From the NCBI GenBank assembly GCA_022376925.1, contig JAIOJX010000025.1:187611801-187675800 (forward strand): 64,000 bases of DNA, given 5' to 3'. Shown here one piece after another: positions 57,201-64,000 of this stretch (position 1 is its first letter; each line of letters starts with the position of its first letter). Both the position numbers and the translations under genes were made by a program. The notes under the pieces are model-generated. The model did not search any database and was not told the DNA's origin. It saw only the letters and a list, made by a program, of their open reading frames with translations. This DNA comes from Tragulus kanchil. Taxonomy: Eukaryota > Chordata > Mammalia > Artiodactyla > Tragulidae.

Positions 57201-60200
57201 GAGTGCACGCGCCCGGGGCCAGTGCTCTGCAACAAGAGCAACCACTGCAATGGGAGGTCCACACATGCAACAGAATAAGAAGATGGATGAAAATAACTAT
57301 AAATAAAAGAGGCATGATGGGGAAAAGAAAAAAAATCTAGCAATTCCTAATGGCTTTACCCTTAGCTTCGTCTACACATTGCCTTTTTAAACTGTGATGT
57401 TAGCTTTCACTAAGAAATAAGTTTCTGTTAGTGTATTATCTTACAGTCTAAAATGGAAAATGAAAATAATTTTGAAACTATTTGAGCTTTGTACTTACAG
57501 TTTGAAACGTAATTGTTTTCTTTGTGTAGGCTCTTGGCAAAGATAATTTGGACGCTAAAATTGCTAGCTTGAACAGTGAAATTCTGAAACTTGAAGAACA
57601 AATCACTCGTATAAAAGACAAAATTTTGCCTGCTATGTTGAAAGAGAATGCCCAGTTACTGAATATGCCAGTTGTAAAGGGAGATTTTGATCTGCAAATT
57701 GCTAAACAAGACTATTACACAGCAAAACAAGAGTTAGTTTTCAATCAGTTGATAAAGCAAAAGGCATCATTTGAACTTCTACATTTATCATATGAAATTG
57801 AGTTGAGAAAGCATTGGGACATACATCGTCAGCTGGAAAACTTGGTTCAATTACTTAGTCAAAGTAATTTGATGTTCCGCCAACGATTAGAAATGCTTAC
57901 AGACCCATCAGTATCTCAGCAGATAAATCCAAGGAATACCATTGATACCAAGGATTATTCTGCTCATAGGTAGGCTTCTTTGTTTCTTTAGTGAGTAATT
58001 ATTTTTCTGTTCATTTTTATAAAGTACTAGAGTTTGAACTAGTATTTATGGAACTTTAATAAGTTCTTTGCACTTCATTTTTTTGGGCGGGGGGAGGTGC
58101 AGGTTGGGGAGTGAGGGGCGGGCAGGCCACTTCTATTGGTCTTTCAGTTATCTGTTTCTCATCCATCTTTGTTCTTTGGCCCTTGTGGGCCTCCCATTGC
58201 GGTGGCCTCTGTTGTTGCAGAGCACCGACTCTGGGCACATGCGCTCCAGAGCTCCGGCTTGGTAATTGGACATGTCGGTCTAGCCGCTCTGCGGCACATG
58301 GGATCCTCCCAGGCCAGGGATGGAACTGGCGCCATTTGCACTGCAAGGCGGTGTCCTTACCCGCTGGACCACCAGGAAAGCCCTGCACTTCATTTTTGGC
58401 CTTTGTTTTCTTCCACCTCTCTGTTATGTGGGTATGTTTATTTTTTCTTTTTAATTTCTTGCTCTCCTTTTTATGTATGTTAAATATAAAACGAGCTGGT
58501 TTAGAGTTGAGGTGGATGGGTTGGAGAATTGAAAGTATACAAGACCTTTATTCATGTTTAGGTGCTATTATTTAGGTTTAGGGCAGAAATTCAACTCCAG
58601 CAGGAAGTTTGAATACAGGTTGGTGTATAGCAAGTATTGCTGTGCAGAGAATTGATTGCATTTGGAGAAGGCAGCAGCAGAGAGAAGACTTCATTTTTTC
58701 ATCTAGTCAGGGGAATCAGTAAGGATGACTGCCAATTTAGGGCTATGGGGATACTGAAATTGTGGACTCAAGTGGTCAAAGGACTCAAAAATCTGGATTC
58801 TAACTGCTGATTTTCTCTAGAACAAATCACCTGATACATTTTTTATTCTTTTGTTTGTTTTTGTTTTGTTTTTGATACCTTTTTTATTCTTATTAATGAG
58901 ATGGAGGGAACAGATAGGGCAGCCTCAGTGCACAGTTTTAGAAGGTGGCATTGACATCATGATTCTTTGTGAACCCAGGGTGTCCCCTGGGACTGTGTAG
59001 TCACATTCCACAAGAACAGAATTAGCCTTGGGCTTGAGCCAATTTGGGGCTTGTTTGGCGGTTCAGACTGTAAAGAGTCCACCTGCAATGCCGGAGACCC
59101 AGGTTCTATTCCTGGGTGGAGAAGATCCACTGGAGAAGGGAATGGCTACCCACTCCAGTATTTTTGCCTGGTGAATTCCAAAGACAGAGGAGTCTGCCTG
59201 GCGACAGTTCATGGAATCACAAAGAATTGGACACGATTGAGTGACTAACACTTTAACTACTTTTCACTTTGAACCAATTTTAAGAAGACTTATAACTTGT
59301 TAAAATAATTAAAATAGTACATTAAAAAAGCCCTAAGAAAAAGAGCAGATACTTTTTGTCATATATATGTAGAAGGTGCTGCCTCACATTTACCTTTTGT
59401 CTTGTAGGGTTTTTCTGCCATTAATGTTTAAAGTGTTAAAAGTGGCCTCATGGCTCATAGGAATTTAATTTTTCAAGCAAATATGGACATTAGGCCTTTG
59501 TTTTCTCCACCTCTCTGTTATGTGGGTATGTTTATTTTTTCTTTTTAATTTCTTGCTCTCCTTTTTATGTATGTTAAATATAAAACGAGCTGGTTTAGAG
59601 TTGAGGTGGATGGGTTGGAGAATTGAAAGTATACAAGACCTTTATTCATGTTTAGGTGCTATTATTTAGGTTTAGGGCAGAAATTCAACTCCAGCAGGAA
59701 GTTTGAATACAGGTTGGTGTATAGCAAGTATTGCTGTGCAGAGAATTGATTGCATTTGGAGAAGGCAGCAGCAGAGAGAAGACTTCATTTTTTCATCTAG
59801 TCAGGGGAATCAGTAAGGATGACTGCCAATTTAGGGCTATGGGGATACTGAAATTGTGGACTCAAGTGGTCAAAGGACTCAAAAATCTGGATTCTAACTG
59901 CTGATTTTTCTCTAGAAAAAAATCACCTGATACATTTTTTATTCTTTTGTTTGTTTTTGTTTTGTTTTTGATACCTTTTTTATTCTTATTAATGAGATGG
60001 AGGGAACAGATAGGGCAGCCTCAGTGCACAGTTTTAGAAGGTGGCATTGACATCATGATTCTTTGTGAACCCAGGGTGTCCCCTGGGACTGTGTAGTCAC
60101 ATTCCACAAGAACAGAATTAGCCTTGGGCTTGAGCCAATTTGGGGCTTGTTTGGCGGTTCAGACTGTAAAGAGTCCACCTGCAATGCCGGAGACCCAGGT

Positions 60201-61322
60201 TCTATTCCTGGGTGGAGAAGATCCACTGGAGAAGGGAATGGCTACCCACTCCAGTATTTTTGCCTGGTGAATTCCAAAGACAGAGGAGTCTGCCTGGCGA
60301 CAGTTCATGGAATCACAAAGAATTGGACACGATTGAGTGACTAACACTTTAACTACTTTTCACTTTGAACCAATTTTAAGAAGACTTATAACTTGTTAAA
60401 ATAATTAAAATAGTACATTAAAAAAGCCCTAAGAAAAAGAGCAGATACTTTTTGTCATATATATGTAGAAGGTGCTGCCTCACATTTACCTTTTGTCTTG
60501 TAGGGTTTTTCTGCCATTAATGTTTAAAGTGTTAAAAGTGGCCTCATGGCTCATTAGGAATTTAATTTTTCAAGCAAATATGGACATGACTGGAGTAGCG
60601 AGTTTACTGTTAATATTTATGCAGTCGATATTTTCAGTTCTTAAGTCTGCCGCAGTCCTTTAAATTTAGGTAGATAGTAAGATGTAAAAATTGAATCTCA
60701 GAGGTTGACTTGACTTAGGGCCCGTACAATAGCCAGAACTCAGACCTAGGTCTTGTGTTTCCAGCTCATTGCTGTTTCTGCTGCGTCATAGTTGTGTTCT
60801 GTGAAAGATGTGCCTTCTAGGCTGGCATCTCTGAAATGTACTTTAATTGAAGTAGGTTAATGGCAATTCAAGTCAAAAAGGATTTTATGTCTAAAACTTA
60901 GAAGGTGAGAAAACTGGGGATTCAGATAAAATAATTAGAATATGTATTTCTGTACTGAAATAGTATTTTAGTTGTTCGGTTAACATTTACAAGTTGTTAG
61001 CTTTCCCCAAAGATGCACCAGTGTAGTGGGTTATAATTTTGAAAACTGTACTGACTTGAGAATTTTTTTCTAATTTTTGTTTCCACATTTTAGGCTTTAT
61101 CAACTTTTAGAAGGAGAGAATAGGAAAAAAGAATTATTTATAACCCACGGAAACCTGGAAGAAGTAGCTGAGAAATTAAAGCAGGATGTTTTTTCCGTAC
61201 AAGAGCAATTGGCAGTATCTGCTAAAGAACATTCTTTCTTTCTGTCCAAAGTAAATAATGATGTGGACATGCTTTGTGATGCTTTGTATCAAGGAGGAAA
61301 TCAGCTTTTGCTTAGTGATCAG
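54299..61322 (+). CDS. HAUS3: HAUS3, HAUS augmin-like complex subunit 3 (3' end outside window)
   Basis: A subunit of the eight-protein augmin complex, which recruits gamma-tubulin to spindle microtubules and supports centrosome and spindle integrity. Coding exons: 54299-55201 (301 codons; the exon itself starts at 54160), 57530-57969 and 61094-61322. They sum to 1572 nt, or 524 codons, in one continuous frame. The human protein is about 600 residues, so the last exons lie beyond 64000. The start is the ATG at 54299, with an in-frame TAA two codons upstream (54293-54295). The N-terminus begins [14 protein letters not shown]. Long coiled-coil segments rich in Glu, Lys and Leu dominate. [20 protein letters not shown] in exon 3 is a highly recognisable stretch. 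The first 32 bases of exon 3 also occur as a stub at 56421-56452 in a duplicated block. Confidence 0.95.
55954..56222 (+). mobile_element. CHR-type SINE with 14-bp target-site duplication (copy 1)
   Basis: Flanked by perfect repeats aaaatctagcaatt at 55940-55953 and 56223-56236. The head is gggcttccctggtggtccag. Confidence 0.85.
56421..56452 (+). pseudogene. HAUS3: 5' stub of HAUS3 exon 3 in the upstream duplicate copy
   Basis: The acceptor (tttgtgtag) and the first 32 exon bases (start GCTCTTGGCAAAGATAAT) are present. The match then stops, and a 31-base filler leads into the second copy of the block. No donor follows, so it is not a usable exon. It is a by-product of the tandem duplication 55375-57561. 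Confidence 0.85.
57063..57331 (+). mobile_element. CHR-type SINE (copy 2 of the 55954 element)
   Basis: Same element and same target-site duplication 1109 bp downstream. Two independent insertions cannot share the target site and all flanks, so this is block duplication. Confidence 0.85.
58083..58383 (-). mobile_element. CHR-type SINE, minus strand, with target-site duplication
   Basis: Flanked by tgcacttcattttt at 58069-58082 and 58384-58397. The element reads from 58383 leftward. Its 3' tail matches that of the element at 11599-11858. Confidence 0.85.
59046..59270 (+). mobile_element. Bov-tA type SINE (copy 1)
   Basis: Typical ggttctattcctgggtgg, cccactccagta and attggacacgattgagtg. Flanked by gagccaattt (59036-59045) and gaaccaattt (59271-59280). 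Confidence 0.88.
60142..60366 (+). mobile_element. Bov-tA type SINE (copy 2)
   Basis: Same insertion and flanks as 59046-59270, 1096 bp downstream, inside the duplicated block. Confidence 0.85.
60690..60790 (+). mobile_element. MIR-like relic
   Basis: Resembles the MIR 3' half (agaactcagacctaggtctt, then a T-rich tail with ctgctgcgtcata). Diverged. Confidence 0.35.
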
Positions 61323-61515
61323 GTGGGTACTTGCCATAGTAATTAAAGTTCATTATAAAGAATACTAAAGAAAATATTAACATGAGAAAAATACTGTCCA
61401 TTTCTCAGTACCCTGATAATAACATCTTTATATCTCATTTTTATTCACATATAAATATATTTTTCAAGTAATTTTGATCAGTGTACATAGAATATTTAAA
61501 ATTGGTGAAGTATTT

Positions 61516-63749
61516 CAGATATAAAAGTATATATAATGTTTATGCTAAGTATTAAAAAAAAATTCCTGTATTTTTTTTCACCAATTTTAACAAATAGAGG
61601 ATTGCTCTTACATCTTTAAAATTCTGTGTACACTTGGTAATAGCATGCAGGAGCATTCCTCTCCTCTTCAGGGCATAACTGCTATAGTAAGTTTTATCAT
61701 TTGCTTTTCTTTATTTATACTACAGATGGTATGTTATTTAGTTTTGTATGTTTTTGAACTTTATATAGATTGTTTTCTATGTGTTCTTCAGTAACTTGCT
61801 TGTTTCTTAATGTGATTTTGAGATTCTTCCATATGGATATTTGTAAAGCTACAGCTCATTTAGTAGCTCATTTAAAGCTTTCTCTTTTGTATAGTTAGTA
61901 TTCCCTTATGTGAAAATTCTGCAGTTTTAATTACCAGTTCTGTCGACAGACATTTAGATTTTTCCCAGGTTTTGCCCCTGTAGATCGTATTGCTGTGGAT
62001 AGCCTTGTTGCATGTCTTTAGATGTGTGCCTGCTTCACCACCCAACTCTGCTCACTGTCGCCTCACATAGGAGTGGAACTGCTGGATAACAAGTTCAGTT
62101 TTACATCAGTCAAACTGATTTCTAAAGTTGTTGTACCATATTGTACACTAGTGTTTAAGAGATGCTCTTTATCTCTATTTTTTTCATCACATAGTGCTGT
62201 CTGATTTATAGTTTTCTCTCATTCTGTATGGATATAAAATAGTGTCCCATTGAGGCTGTAATTTGCATTTCTCTGATGATTATGGAGGTTGAGCCGTCTT
62301 TGGATGGGAGTTATTTTGTATGCGTGAAACGCCAAACCTTTGTCAGTGATGTGTTACAAATATTTGCTCCCTATTAGTGGCTTTGTTTGGTTTTCTTTCT
62401 TACTGTTACCTGTTAGTTTGGTTTTGGCTTTTTTTTTCTTAATTTTAATTATGTAATTCATCACCATATGATTTGCCCTTTCTTATATCTATGGAATTTG
62501 CCCTTAATATAGCATTGACAGTCCCTTTTACTTTATCTTAAAAGTTATGCTGTTCTAGTTCAGTTCTTTAATCCACTAGGAGTTCATGACATGAGAAGTA
62601 GAGTTCTAATTTTATTTTTATTTTTTCCCTTTAACAGATATAAAAGTATATATAATGTTTATGCTAAGTTTTAAAAAAAAATTCTGTATTTTTCACCAAT
62701 TTTAACAAATAGAGGATTGCTCTTACATCTTTAAAATTCTGTGTACACTTGGTAATAGCATGCAGGAGCATTCCTCTCCTCTTCAGGGCATAACTGCTAT
62801 AGTAAGTTTTATCATTTGCTTTTCTTTATTTATACTACAGATGGTATGTTATTTAGTTTTGTATGTTTTTGAACTTTATATAGATTGTTTTCTATGTGTT
62901 CTTCAGTAACTTGCTTGTTTCTTAATGTGATTTTGAGATTCTTCCATATGGATATTTGTAAAGCTACAGCTCATTTAGTAGCTCATTTAAAGCTTTCTCT
63001 TTTGTATAGTTAGTATTCCCTTATGTGAAAATTCTGCAGTTTTAATTACCAGTTCTGTCGACAGACATTTAGATTTTTCCCAGGTTTTGCCCCTGTAGAT
63101 CGTATTGCTGTGGATAGCCTTGTTGCATGTCTTTAGATGTGTGCCTGCTTCACCACCCAACTCTGCTCACTGTCGCCTCACATAGGAGTGGAACTGCTGG
63201 ATAACAAGTTCAGTTTTACATCAGTCAAACTGATTTCTAAAGTTGTTGTACCATATTGTACACTAGTGTTTAAGAGATGCTCTTTATCTCTATTTTTTTC
63301 ATCACATAGTGCTGTCTGATTTATAGTTTTCTCTCATTCTGTATGGATATAAAATAGTGTCCCATTGAGGCTGTAATTTGCATTTCTCTGATGATTATGG
63401 AGGTTGAGCCGTCTTTGGATGGGAGTTATTTTGTATGCGTGAAACGCCAAACCTTTGTCAGTGATGTGTTACAAATATTTGCTCCCTATTAGTGGCTTTG
63501 TTTGGTTTTCTTTCTTACTGTTACCTGTTAGTTTGGTTTTGGCTTTTTTTTTCTTAATTTTAATTATGTAATTCATCACCATATGATTTGCCCTTTCTTA
63601 TATCTATGGAATTTGCCCTTAATATAGCATTGACAGTCCCTTTTACTTTATCTTAAAAGTTATGCTGTTCTAGTTCAGTTCTTTAATCCACTAGGAGTTC
63701 ATGACATGAGAAGTAGAGTTCTAATTTTATTTTTATTTTTTCCCTTTAA
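61516..63749. repeat. Tandem duplication 15 (1115 bp unit, HAUS3 downstream intron)
   Basis: Copies 61516-62634 and 62635-63749. The offset falls from 1119 to 1115 in the A and T runs at the start of copy two. Confidence 0.95.
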
Positions 63750-63800
63750 ATAACCAAATTGTCCCATCACCATTTATTGAGGCATGCAGATTTAAAATCA
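61640..63800 (-). mobile_element. Old L1 fragment, antisense, spanning a tandem duplication
   Basis: Contains ataggagtggaactgctgga, aatttgcatttctctgatga and tggaggttgagccgtctttg, as in L1M 3' ends. It appears twice (about 61640-62634 and 62755-63749) and then continues past 63749, so the genuine element is about 1.05 kb long. Confidence 0.65.
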
Positions 63801-64000
63801 GTATCTTTCTGGTGAAAGGGCCTTCAGACATTATGAAATAAAGAATCCTTAATAAGGCCTTTTGCCTTCATGTATGTTTGCTTAGATATTATGAGCATTA
63901 CCAGTTCCGAACTATAATCTGGGTTCAGAATCTGTTTTTGGAGGACCAAGATGATTCCTGTCTGGGCTGTGATTCTAACCAAGGGCTCTTCTACTTCTGG

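Larger units (their letters stand above)
55202..57529 (+). other. HAUS3 intron between the first and second coding exons
   Basis: It holds one CHR-type SINE that appears twice because of the tandem duplication 55375-56452 / 56484-57561. The intron is probably about 1.1 kb shorter in reality. Confidence 0.7.
55375..57561. repeat. Tandem duplication 13 (1109 bp unit, HAUS3 intron and exon 3 edge)
   Basis: Copies 55375-56452 and 56484-57561. The 31-base filler is itself a rough version of sequence near the start of the unit (gctcattttaa and agtgctcttgca). Confidence 0.95.
58399..60586. repeat. Tandem duplication 14 (1096 bp unit, HAUS3 intron)
   Basis: Copies 58399-59490 and 59493-60586. Both contain the same Bov-tA insertion. 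Confidence 0.95.
57970..61093 (+). other. HAUS3 intron between the second and third coding exons
   Basis: It contains a minus-strand CHR-type SINE (58083-58383), a Bov-tA SINE seen twice, and an MIR-like relic near 60690-60790. The block 58399-59490 is repeated at 59493-60586. Confidence 0.7.
61323..64000 (+). other. HAUS3 downstream intron (runs off the window)
   Basis: AT-rich and largely an old L1 in antisense orientation, with the block 61516-62634 repeated at 62635-63749. No exon recognised. Confidence 0.65.

Noticed and set aside
62022..63319. Repeated 60-residue frame at 62022 and 63137
   Set aside because: It falls inside an antisense L1 3' region that is duplicated, and has no protein support.
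1426..63749. The tandem duplications as a new amplification or transposition mechanism
   Set aside because: There are no target-site duplications or conserved termini, content is arbitrary, there are always two copies, and errors are polarised to the joins. An assembly explanation is simpler and testable.
1..64000. CRISPR arrays, operons, phage or plasmid features
   Set aside because: No spaced short repeats, ribosome-binding sites or prokaryotic genes. Introns and ruminant retroposons show the DNA is vertebrate.

Overview
The window is mammalian nuclear DNA from a ruminant artiodactyl. The evidence is a BovB (RTE) LINE, Bov-tA and Bov-A2 type SINEs, cetartiodactyl CHR-type tRNA-derived SINEs, L1 and MIR relics, GT-AG introns and CpG-island promoters. 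The species cannot be fixed from the sequence alone. No prokaryotic, viral or CRISPR feature was seen.

Three genes, all on the + strand, match the conserved ZFYVE28 - MXD4 - HAUS3 order (human 4p16.3). (1) ZFYVE28: only the last five coding exons lie here (12929-16753, about 196 codons including the C-terminal FYVE zinc finger). Bases 1-12928 are intron filled with repeats. (2) MXD4: complete, six coding exons between 30355 and 44018, 209 residues, with a CpG-island promoter, a roughly 2.9 kb 3'UTR and a hairpin resembling mir-4800. (3) HAUS3: a CpG-island promoter and non-coding exon 1 near 53.2-53.3 kb, then coding exons 54299-55201, 57530-57969 and 61094-61322 (524 codons); the 3' end is outside the window. 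The genes are not an operon. They encode a phosphoinositide-binding endosomal regulator, a MAX-partner repressor and an augmin subunit. Composition shifts from GC-rich (ZFYVE28, MXD4) to AT-rich (HAUS3) at about 54 kb.

The most unusual property is a series of fifteen direct tandem duplications, each about 1.0-1.2 kb, at irregular spacing of 1.7-7.4 kb. Their junctions are near 2441, 5829, 10664, 17252, 21471, 23470, 27181, 33176, 40531, 42252, 48651, 51416, 56484, 59493 and 62635. The two copies are nearly identical. Where they differ, the 3' end of the first copy and the 5' end of the second tend to carry small, mostly homopolymer, deletions. That is what unmerged overlapping contig ends would look like, so I read these as assembly redundancy (about 16 kb, a quarter of the window) rather than biology. 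They duplicate the two FYVE exons of ZFYVE28 and exon 4 of MXD4, and leave a 5' stub of HAUS3 exon 3. I found no convincing new biological system. Secondary points of interest are a tiny retroposed mRNA 3' end nested in the BovB element, a shared SINE tail, the mir-4800-like hairpin and the promoter architectures.
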